A stretch of 64,000 nt of DNA from Endomicrobium proavitum (GTDB lineage: Bacteria; Elusimicrobiota; Endomicrobiia; Endomicrobiales; Endomicrobiaceae), in contig NZ_CP009498.1 of assembly GCF_001027545.1 (NCBI RefSeq), positions 992,001-1,056,000 on the forward strand, in the 5' to 3' direction. A program made the translations under genes and the position numbers. The notes under the pieces were generated by a model. That model searched no databases and was not told the DNA's origin. It saw only the letters and a program-made list of their open reading frames with translations. The number at the start of each line of letters is the position of its first letter. The stretch's first letter is position 1. Below, in pieces: positions 26,928 to 34,383 of the stretch.

Positions 26928-27010
26928 TTTTTTGATTATGCAAGGCTTGCCGCGACGAAGTTTATCTTAAATATAAATGAGAAGCGGCATAACGCGGCTG
27001 AATCAAAAAA
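26928..27010. repeat. Structured inverted repeat, possible dispersed element
   Basis: TTTTTTGATT and AATCAAAAAA form outer arms, with inner arms GCCGCG and CGCGGC. The centre contains GAAGTTTATCTTAAATATAAAT and a GCGGCATAACGC word. A related arrangement (GAAGTTTATTTTTTAAT... GCGCATAAACGC) is seen on the minus strand upstream of glmS. It lies between the DUF4190 gene and the tRNA gene and could also act as a terminator. Confidence 0.35.
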
Positions 27011-27023
27011 ATAAAAACAAAAA

Positions 27024-27097
27024 CGCGCCCAAGAGGAGTTGAACCTCTAACCTTTTGATTCGTAGTCAAACGCTCTATCCAATTGAGCTATGGGCGC
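27024..27097 (-). tRNA. tRNA-Arg (anticodon ACG)
   Basis: The minus strand folds as a complete cloverleaf: acceptor GCGCCCA/TGGGCGC, D-stem GCTC/GAGC, anticodon stem TTTGA/TCAAA with loop CTACGAA (anticodon ACG), T-stem AGAGG/CCTCT with loop TTCAACT. The discriminator is G and CCA is not encoded. It lies between the two toxin loci. Confidence 0.95.
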
Positions 27098-27286
27098 ATA
27101 AATAAAGAGATTTTATTTTACTTAATTTTAAGACAAAAACAAAGAGGCAGGCAATAGCTGCAACAGCAGATTCCGGAAGGTTCAATATACAATAAAAAAA
27201 CAGAGTAAAAAATGAACCAACTTTTGACCTGTTTTCTATGTAAAAACGACACTGTAATTAACAGATAAATAAAAGTTGCTTCACTG

Positions 27287-27340
27287 TCAATTGCCCCGTG
27301 ACATTATTATTGATAGTAGTGATATTAAGATTTTTTTCAT
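27287..27340 (-). pseudogene. Truncated orphan leader at the end of locus 2
   Basis: A 17-codon frame reads MKKILISLLSII and then MSRGN and a stop. Identity to the orphan leaders breaks just before the inverted repeat of the leader. The 60 bp upstream match the conserved cassette head. It marks the far end of the locus 2 array. The rest of the gap 27098-27431 shows nothing recognisable. Confidence 0.75.
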
Positions 27341-27431
27341 TTTAATAGCATTTATTTCATTGTGGTAAAAGCTTTACTGTTTTTGGGGCGGTTGCCATAG
27401 ACTTCACTTATAGTTGCGCTTGATGTCATGA

Positions 27432-28403
27432 CTATTTAAATATGTTCTTGACTTTATACACTACCCTATCAATGAATCCTTTTTTTTCATTGCTTTTATT
27501 GTCAGGCAAATCTTTTCTTATACCTTTACAAAATTCTTCAATCGATAATATTGTTTTATCGCTTGGGTCTGCTCCTGTGTATATTTTTTTTATGTCTTCA
27601 GGAGTATATGAAACAATATCCAAGTCCAAACCAAAAGAACCGAAAGGTTCATCATCTATTTCGCCAAAAGTTTTCATTAGAAATTTTAAATAATAGTAAT
27701 GCTCATACATCAATACTTCCTTTTTTGAATAAGTTTTACCTGTTTTCTTATCTTTATAATAATACTCTATAAAATCTTTTGATAGAATTATTTTATCTTT
27801 ATTAAAACTTATAAATTCACTGCCTCTTATGTGAACTTTAGTTCCATCCCTGAAACCACTATCTACCTCGCTTTCATAAATTTTTATTTCTGCATTCTTG
27901 CTTTTATTTCTACCAATTCCATAAGGTGTTATATTTAATCCATCAACATATAAATATCCATCATCTATATATATTGTATGTTCTATTCCACCATATAACC
28001 GATACTTAAATGTTTTGCCTGTCCTTTCATCTATGGCTATCATTATTTGATAACTTGTAGCTTCATCAATAAAACTATGCAGTATATATATATCATTTTT
28101 TATTTTATAAGCGCTATAATTCCATGCGTTCCCATCTGAAAAATAATTTTTTGTTATAGCTATTTGTACTTTTACATCATCCTTATTTATTTTGTAAAAA
28201 TCATATCCATCTTCTTGAAATGTATAGACATTACAATTTAAATTAAAAATTGGAGTTAATTTTGGCAAGCCTTCTTTGAATTCTTTACTATTCAACATTT
28301 TTTTTAATTGCTCATCGTACTCTTCCCAATCAACTGAAATCGTAGCACATACTATTGATATTTGAGCTATGAAAATTAATATAGTTATAATTATTTTTTT
28401 CAT
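27432..28403 (-). CDS. Exported immunity protein for M23 orphan toxin
   Basis: The 323-residue product has a signal peptide (MKKIIITILIFIAQISIVCA) and a mature domain related over its length to the immunity protein at 36775. The last ~50 residues (YTGADPSDKTILSIEEFCK..., then DRVVYKVKNIFK) are almost identical in the two. Family unknown. A periplasmic immunity protein is what a peptidoglycan-cutting toxin requires. The ATG directly follows the toxin TAA, with AGGGG seven bases upstream. Parallel presence beside two M23 toxins makes the pairing strong. Confidence 0.75.
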   Translation of the reverse strand: MKKIIITILIFIAQISIVCATISVDWEEYDEQLKKMLNSKEFKEGLPKLTPIFNLNCNVYTFQEDGYDFYKINKDDVKVQIAITKNYFSDGNAWNYSAYKIKNDIYILHSFIDEATSYQIMIAIDERTGKTFKYRLYGGIEHTIYIDDGYLYVDGLNITPYGIGRNKSKNAEIKIYESEVDSGFRDGTKVHIRGSEFISFNKDKIILSKDFIEYYYKDKKTGKTYSKKEVLMYEHYYYLKFLMKTFGEIDDEPFGSFGLDLDIVSYTPEDIKKIYTGADPSDKTILSIEEFCKGIRKDLPDNKSNEKKGFIDRVVYKVKNIFK

Positions 28404-30878
28404 TTAATTACCCCTATAAATATTCAATATTTCACTCTCAAATTGAGGAAAGAATAAATTCTCTTCATTTATAGGTTGGTATTTCCCTCTTGAACCTATA
28501 ATACTTAAATATGGGTAATAATAATCTTTAGGATCCTTAAGATTATTATTTTCTCTAATTTCTATATGGACATGAAGAGGTGTCGGAGCTTCCCCAGGTT
28601 TATCATGCCTACTTGGCGATTCTATTTGAATATTTTGTAAAGTTCCTATTATATCCCCTTGTTTCACATAAGATCCTAATTGTATATAGTTAGCAGGTTT
28701 CACATACAACAATTTATCAGCACCATTTGCTGTTTGTATTGTGATTGTTTTTAAATTACCATTTTTAGTTTCATATGGCTGCCCTGTACGTATAATTTTA
28801 CCATCTGCAGGTGCATAAACATATTCCCCCTCAACAGCATATATATCTAATCCTTGATGTGCATACCCTCCAGCTCTATTTGCCCCGATTAAACCAACCC
28901 CTCCTCCATCTTCAATACGAACATCTCCAGTTACCGGAGCAATATGATCACGTCCTTCTATAGTAAAATCTCCCAAATACGCTAATGTATTCATCGGATT
29001 TCTTATTCCAATATCTATTAATGTATCATAAAGGGTAGGCACAAAATTTCCTAACAATGAATTATCTGCCTCACCATTTCCAATATGCCATCTCATAGCA
29101 TCTCTGAGAACTTCATTTCCTCCACCATTCTGGATAAAATCAATTATTGTTCCTGTAACTGTTTCATCATTATTAAAAAGTGAAAGTAATCCTATATCAG
29201 AATGCACTTCTTCATTCATAAATTTATTCTCAACGTCTGTAAGTTCTTTATCTGTCATCTTATCTATTTGGTCTTTATCAAGAAAAATTGAAGCATACGA
29301 TATCTGTTCATCTTTATAATCTTCCTCCATATTCTTATCTATCTCTGTAACATCATCAGATACTCTGTATGCATTAAAATCTGACATGTCTCCAACATGG
29401 ACTATTTTATTCGCGCTATTTACAAATAACGCATTTGCTTTATTACCATCGCTGACACTATTAGCCAAAACTGTATTATTTAGCAGCAACGTATTATTGC
29501 TTGTATTATATGTGTTATTCCAATTAAGCTGCGTTAGCGTTCCATATCCGCCTGCTCCGCTGTTGTTTTCTGTTATTGTTTTTGCGCCGGTTAGCCATGA
29601 TACTGCGTTGTAGTATGTCAGCTCGCTTTTTGCCGCTCCTTTGGCTATGCTTTCGTTTCCGGTGTAATTGTGCGCTCGCTCTTCTGCGTCCGTTAATGCG
29701 AACGTCAGCGCGTTTGTTGCTGCTCCGTTTCCTAAATTGACGTAGCCTTGGTGTTCTTTTATATCGTTAAATCCTAATACTACTTTTCCTGCGTTATCTA
29801 CAAGCTCCCCTTTTTCGCTATACATTAAATTGCTTTTTCCGTCCGCTGTCATTTTGGCTAATGCTTGTATTTCTTCCGGCGTTGCTTTTCCTGCTTTGAT
29901 TTTTTCTACTATTGTTCCTGCTTCTTCACTTGAACCTCTTAATATTCCCGTTGCGTTTGCACTTTGGTTGGCTTTCCATACGCTTATTATATCCGTTTTA
30001 TCATACGTCGTATTTTCGCCGTTTTCAGAACTGTTTTTTGATGCCGTTATGCTTGCGTATATTGCCGTTAGCGGGCTTGCTGCTGTGCTTAATGCTCCCG
30101 CTGTTGCTTTTACGGCGTTTCCGGGTAGATATTTAAAATCGTTGGCTATGCTTTGGTAGCCGGTTGTTGTTTTTGCTATTGGTTCCCCGTTGGCGTTTGT
30201 TTTTATTGAGCCGTCTTCGTTTTGTTCATAGACTGTGTTTCCGTCTTTGTCTTTTACTTCTGTTTTTATGAAACCTAACAGCGCTCGGTTGTCTATTGTT
30301 GCGCTTGCGTCTAATGCGCCGGTTATTATATCTTTGGTTGTTTCTTGGGTGGTTTCTGTGTTTCTGTTTAAGCCCTGCAGGTCATTTTCTGTTTGTTCCA
30401 CGCCGCTTATTATTATTGTGCCGTTTCCTATTGTGGCTTTTGTTGTTTGCTCTTTTTCTTCGCCGGTGTTTTTTAGCGTTAGCGTTGTGCTTCCGTTGGG
30501 GGCTACGTTGGTTTTTCCTTTGTCGCTTTGCGATGTGCCTATGCTTGTTGATAAGCCAAAGCCTTTGCTTTCTGTTGTGTTTCTGTCTTCTATATCATTG
30601 TGTTCTAACTCTTTGGTTGTTAGCGTTAGGTTGTCGCTTGCGCTTGCTATTACTGCTCCTGTTAGCGTTGTTTTGTTGCCTACGCTTATTGTTACGTTAT
30701 TTCCGCCGGTTAGACTTGTCTGTTCGGTTACCCATGCGCTGTCTGTGTTGCTTTTTTGGGAAACTATTTCATAAAAAGCGGTAAACATTGACGGGAAGTA
30801 AGAAGAATAGCCAAGCGTTGCGGTTGCTTGGCTACTCAATACTATTATTGATAGTAGTGATATTAGGATTTTTTTCAT
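28404..30878 (-). CDS. Orphan CdiA-CT cassette with signal peptide; M23 peptidase toxin
   Basis: The 824-residue product has the orphan leader (MKKILISLLSIIVLSSQATA|TLGYSS), the conserved block, the type A pretoxin (DAEERAHNYTGNE) and, from ~residue 540, a region shared with CdiA of locus 2. The C-terminus is an M23/LytM endopeptidase: HQGLDIYAVEGEYVYAPADG (HxxxD near residue 674) and LHVHIEI (HxH near 769). Zinc ligands are intact, so it should cut peptidoglycan cross-links of the target cell. The MKK start is used because it is shared by all cassettes; an ATG five codons upstream exists. No Shine-Dalgarno sequence is seen. Confidence 0.85.
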   Translation of the reverse strand: MKKILISLLSIIVLSSQATATLGYSSYFPSMFTAFYEIVSQKSNTDSAWVTEQTSLTGGNNVTISVGNKTTLTGAVIASASDNLTLTTKELEHNDIEDRNTTESKGFGLSTSIGTSQSDKGKTNVAPNGSTTLTLKNTGEEKEQTTKATIGNGTIIISGVEQTENDLQGLNRNTETTQETTKDIITGALDASATIDNRALLGFIKTEVKDKDGNTVYEQNEDGSIKTNANGEPIAKTTTGYQSIANDFKYLPGNAVKATAGALSTAASPLTAIYASITASKNSSENGENTTYDKTDIISVWKANQSANATGILRGSSEEAGTIVEKIKAGKATPEEIQALAKMTADGKSNLMYSEKGELVDNAGKVVLGFNDIKEHQGYVNLGNGAATNALTFALTDAEERAHNYTGNESIAKGAAKSELTYYNAVSWLTGAKTITENNSGAGGYGTLTQLNWNNTYNTSNNTLLLNNTVLANSVSDGNKANALFVNSANKIVHVGDMSDFNAYRVSDDVTEIDKNMEEDYKDEQISYASIFLDKDQIDKMTDKELTDVENKFMNEEVHSDIGLLSLFNNDETVTGTIIDFIQNGGGNEVLRDAMRWHIGNGEADNSLLGNFVPTLYDTLIDIGIRNPMNTLAYLGDFTIEGRDHIAPVTGDVRIEDGGGVGLIGANRAGGYAHQGLDIYAVEGEYVYAPADGKIIRTGQPYETKNGNLKTITIQTANGADKLLYVKPANYIQLGSYVKQGDIIGTLQNIQIESPSRHDKPGEAPTPLHVHIEIRENNNLKDPKDYYYPYLSIIGSRGKYQPINEENLFFPQFESEILNIYRGN

Positions 30879-30954
30879 TTTAATAGTATTCATTTTATTG
30901 TGGTGAAAGTTTTACTGTTTGTTGGGGCGGTTGCCATAGACTTTTGACCCAAAG

Positions 30955-31710
30955 TTAAACACGACCACGAATTACAGGTAGCACATTAATTCCATTATCT
31001 GGATTCCTTTTTAATTCTATATATTCACTATAATTACCTGTATTTTTGTATATTACCTCGCCTTCCTGCAAAATTGTTGCATTCAATAATTCTTTTTTTT
31101 CTACTTCTTTTGTTTGCTTTAGATCGAAATATTTTTTACCAACTTCATCATTTATCAAAGCGTACCCTTTTTGAAACAAATATACATTTAAAAATGCCTC
31201 CATAAACTCCTCATCTTCATGCATGACAAATCCAGACCACACCCACACTTCATCTTGGGATTTTAATTTCCCATGTTTGGGATATTTTATTGGTTGTTTC
31301 GTATAAAATTTAGCATATTCTATACCTTCACTCTTTGCTTCTTCATAAATTTTAGTGAACATGTCTTGATCAGATAACTCTAAAAATTTGAAGTTTATAT
31401 TTTTATTACTATCTATAACAATCTTACCCATAAATTTGACTTCTGGATAGTATTTCACTTTGTTAAGATTTGGAATATTATTAGATTGCATGTAAAAATA
31501 ATTATACCTCCAATCATTATTATGGTTTTTTTTCGCTTGCTGCAAATACTCATGCAAACCAATAGAATCCGTATATTTAACAATATATAACACATTTGAA
31601 TCTTCCATAATCTTTTGTTTTCCTCCTGTTTCAGCAGTTTTACAAGACATCACAACAACCACAAACATGCTTATCAATATAATACATGAAAAAGAAATTA
31701 TACTTTTCAT
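30955..31710 (-). CDS. Lipoprotein immunity protein for the zincin toxin
   Basis: The 251-residue product begins with a lipoprotein signal (hydrophobic stretch followed by VVMSC, Cys at residue 23) and should be anchored in the periplasm. The mature part is mixed alpha/beta (VWVWSGFVMHEDEEFMEAFL) and matches no family I know. Its ATG overlaps the TGA of the zincin toxin gene (ATGA), and GGGGGG lies just upstream. The pairing suggests the toxin is met, or cuts its substrate, in the periplasm. Confidence 0.7.
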   Translation of the reverse strand: MKSIISFSCIILISMFVVVVMSCKTAETGGKQKIMEDSNVLYIVKYTDSIGLHEYLQQAKKNHNNDWRYNYFYMQSNNIPNLNKVKYYPEVKFMGKIVIDSNKNINFKFLELSDQDMFTKIYEEAKSEGIEYAKFYTKQPIKYPKHGKLKSQDEVWVWSGFVMHEDEEFMEAFLNVYLFQKGYALINDEVGKKYFDLKQTKEVEKKELLNATILQEGEVIYKNTGNYSEYIELKRNPDNGINVLPVIRGRV

Positions 31711-33509
31711 TTGCCCCCCATTTTTATACCTTGTTTATTTATTTGCTCAAGATATTTTTGGAGGACGCTTGTTCCAGCTTCTCTTGCTGCGACTTCTTGC
31801 GGATTACTTTCATATCTATTGAATCTTGCTTCTGAATCACCTATATTAAAATCATATGGTAAATACAATATGTCATCATTTAATCTAAAGATTTCAACTT
31901 GTTGCCGGATACCTGAAAAGGCATTATACTCAAAAGAATATAATTGTTTTATACTATTATTTAATGGCTTATTTACAATACCATCAAATATAGGGTTAAA
32001 ATATGTATCTAACACTTCATACTTATTTAATTTATTTATTAAGGAGTTTTGATTAGCGTGCTCTCCTTCATGAATGATAGTGTCAAATATTCCGTTAAAT
32101 TTATTACTATAATCTAATGTGTTATAGTTGATAGTAAGTGTTTTCGAAATAGAATTATACGAGCCTTGTAAATCTTTATTCCTATCATATCCAACAATTG
32201 CTCCGCCTTGTAATGAATCTTGAGAATTATAAACTTCCGATTGTAATTCAATTATTGTTTTTATAATTCTTTCTTTCATTTTATCTTGCGATTGCAATGC
32301 TTTATCGTATTCATCCACTGAATCATATTGTTTCCTGTCAATCTCATTCCAAATGGCAGGATCCTTCATCAAACTTACTATTTCTGAATTTTTGGCTAAT
32401 TCTTCAACTAACTTATTATCTAAGTTTTTCTTATAGTCTATATAGTTTGGATGCAATGGTAACTGCGCATATATATCTGCAGCAACTAATTTTGCATTTG
32501 TTATTTCCTGAATTATTTTATCTTTATCTTTCTGTGTTTTTGCGCTTGTTTTTTGTTCTTCAAGCTTTTCTATTTTATTTTTTAAGTCGGTAAGTTCTTC
32601 TATTTTTGTAGCAAAATATACGCTTACCGCTTGTTTATCATCCGGATCTATACCTTGTTTTTCTAACTGTTCCCGAATCTCTTCGTTTGTTTTTTTAGTT
32701 GCACTTTCCTGTAACTCTTTTACAAATTTCAAGTTCCTTTTATATTCTATTTTCTTTACTATTTCTTCTCTTTGCGACGGTGTTAATATGCTTAATCCTT
32801 TGATTAACTCATCTTTCAGATAGTCAAGTCCTTTGCCAAGTTTGATTGCATCTTCTACCACTGACCATTTTCCTATATCACCAGTATACAACGCTTCTAT
32901 TCCACTTACTACAAACCTTACATCTACATTAAACTCGGCGTTTAGGGCGTTTGTTGTTTGGGCTCTCGTTATTTCTTGGGTGTTGGTTACGTTGCGGTTT
33001 AGTCCCTGCAGGTCATTTTCTGTTTGTTCCACGCCGCCTATTATTATTGTGCCGTTTCCTATTGTGGCTTTGGTTTTTTGTTCTTTTTCTTCGCCGGTGT
33101 TCTTCAACGTTAGCGTTGTGCTTCCGTTGGGGGCTACGTTGGTTTTTCCTTTGTCGCTTTGTGATGTGCCTATGCTTGTTGATAAGCCAAAGCCTTTGCT
33201 TTCTGTTATGTTTCTGTCTTCTATGTCATTGTGTTCTAACGCTTTGGTTGTTAGCGTTAGGTTGTTGCTTTCTGAATTTATTACTGCTCCCGTTACTGTT
33301 GTTTTGTTGCCTACGTTTATTGTTACATTACTGCCGCCGGCTAATGTTGTCTGTTCGGTTACCCATGCGCTGTCTGTGTTGCTTTTTTGGGAAACTATTT
33401 CATAAAAAGCTGTAAACATTGACGGGAAGTAAGAAGAATAGCCAAGCGTTGCTTGCGCTTGGCTATTCAATATTATTATTGATAGTAGTGATATTAGGAT
33501 TTTTTTCAT
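31707..33509 (-). CDS. Orphan cassette with signal peptide; HExxH metallopeptidase toxin
   Basis: The 600-residue product has the leader and the shortest version of the conserved block (to LNRNVTNTQE, ~residue 185), with no A/B/C pretoxin after it. A long Lys/Glu-rich helical segment (~230-360, partly coiled coil) precedes a zincin-like domain: FDTIIHEGEHANQNS (HExxH near residue 480) and RYESNPQEVAAREAG (probable third ligand Glu near 573), the minigluzincin arrangement. It is predicted to be a zinc protease toxin. Its leader is preceded by 109 bp (33510-33618) unlike the conserved cassette head. Only a weak AGAAA precedes the ATG. Confidence 0.75.
   Translation of the reverse strand: MKKILISLLSIIILNSQAQATLGYSSYFPSMFTAFYEIVSQKSNTDSAWVTEQTTLAGGSNVTINVGNKTTVTGAVINSESNNLTLTTKALEHNDIEDRNITESKGFGLSTSIGTSQSDKGKTNVAPNGSTTLTLKNTGEEKEQKTKATIGNGTIIIGGVEQTENDLQGLNRNVTNTQEITRAQTTNALNAEFNVDVRFVVSGIEALYTGDIGKWSVVEDAIKLGKGLDYLKDELIKGLSILTPSQREEIVKKIEYKRNLKFVKELQESATKKTNEEIREQLEKQGIDPDDKQAVSVYFATKIEELTDLKNKIEKLEEQKTSAKTQKDKDKIIQEITNAKLVAADIYAQLPLHPNYIDYKKNLDNKLVEELAKNSEIVSLMKDPAIWNEIDRKQYDSVDEYDKALQSQDKMKERIIKTIIELQSEVYNSQDSLQGGAIVGYDRNKDLQGSYNSISKTLTINYNTLDYSNKFNGIFDTIIHEGEHANQNSLINKLNKYEVLDTYFNPIFDGIVNKPLNNSIKQLYSFEYNAFSGIRQQVEIFRLNDDILYLPYDFNIGDSEARFNRYESNPQEVAAREAGTSVLQKYLEQINKQGIKMGGK
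33436..33468. repeat. Perfect inverted repeat inside orphan leader
   Basis: Same 13-bp arms and 7-base loop as at 10487-10519, within the leader codons for SQAQATLGYS. Confidence 0.7.
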
Positions 33510-33618
33510 TTATTTCTTTTGACTTGCAATTGTCAACGCCAAATTTTTACTTGATGTTGATACCTTGCAGTTTGTGATGTATTTTATTTTTGCAATATAT
33601 TTCTATAAGTTTAATGAT

Positions 33619-34383
33619 TTATGCAATAATTTTTTCAAAGCTATTATCAAATTTTTCTTTGAAATCAGATATATAATAATTTTCATCTAAAAAATAATTG
33701 TTATTTACAAGAGCATATATATAAACATCTTTATTTGTTAGAAATTCCTTTATTTCATTATCATTTTTAAAACAAATTTCAGATTTAATTGGTACAGTTA
33801 ATATATTATCAGACCATATATATAAACATTTGCAATGATTTTTTACTGTTCCTGTTATAAAACAAGATTTATATTTCTTACTTTTAATAAATGCAAATTT
33901 TTCACAAAAAAGTTGGTCATAGTGATTAACATGAGTTGCCACAGTAAAATTTATATAGTTCTTGTATTTTTCTAAATATTTAGATAGCGCATTATAAATT
34001 GTCCATTCTTCTATTTGCTTTTCCAATGTATTACGCGCAGGCATATAATATATCAGCCCCTCAGTTCCTTCAGGGTATTTAAAAAAGCCACATATATAAT
34101 CAACATACAAACTTAACTCTTGAGCGTTAAAATCAAATTGTTTCAACTTCATTAAATACAAATATAAAATTCGATTTTTACATACTAATAGATCTGCCTT
34201 TTCAAAAAAAGATAACTTGTATAAAAACTTTTTTAAATCATCATATTGATAACCATTTCCCTTCAAATAATTATCAACAGAAAAATCTTTTGCTATCCCT
34301 ATTTTTATAGAAAAAAGTAACTCTGTAAAAGAAAAATTATAATAAATACTACTGAAATCTAATTTATCAAAATCAATGATCAT
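33619..34383 (-). CDS. Immunity protein for orphan toxin at 34380
   Basis: No family recognised with confidence; the opening (IYYNFSFTELLFSIKIGIAKD) faintly recalls DUF2247-type immunity proteins. The 254-residue product is soluble with no signal peptide, so a cytoplasmic target is likely. The ATG overlaps the toxin TGA (ATGA) and GGAGGT lies five bases upstream, within the toxin's final codons. It is AT-rich relative to the adjoining pretoxin DNA. Confidence 0.65.
   Translation of the reverse strand: MIIDFDKLDFSSIYYNFSFTELLFSIKIGIAKDFSVDNYLKGNGYQYDDLKKFLYKLSFFEKADLLVCKNRILYLYLMKLKQFDFNAQELSLYVDYICGFFKYPEGTEGLIYYMPARNTLEKQIEEWTIYNALSKYLEKYKNYINFTVATHVNHYDQLFCEKFAFIKSKKYKSCFITGTVKNHCKCLYIWSDNILTVPIKSEICFKNDNEIKEFLTNKDVYIYALVNNNYFLDENYYISDFKEKFDNSFEKIIA

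Noticed and set aside
4776-27340. Integron gene-cassette array
   Set aside because: Cassettes share orientation and carry a hairpin, but no integrase or attI was seen, hairpins are inside the coding start rather than after the gene, and homologous recombination explains the repeats more simply.
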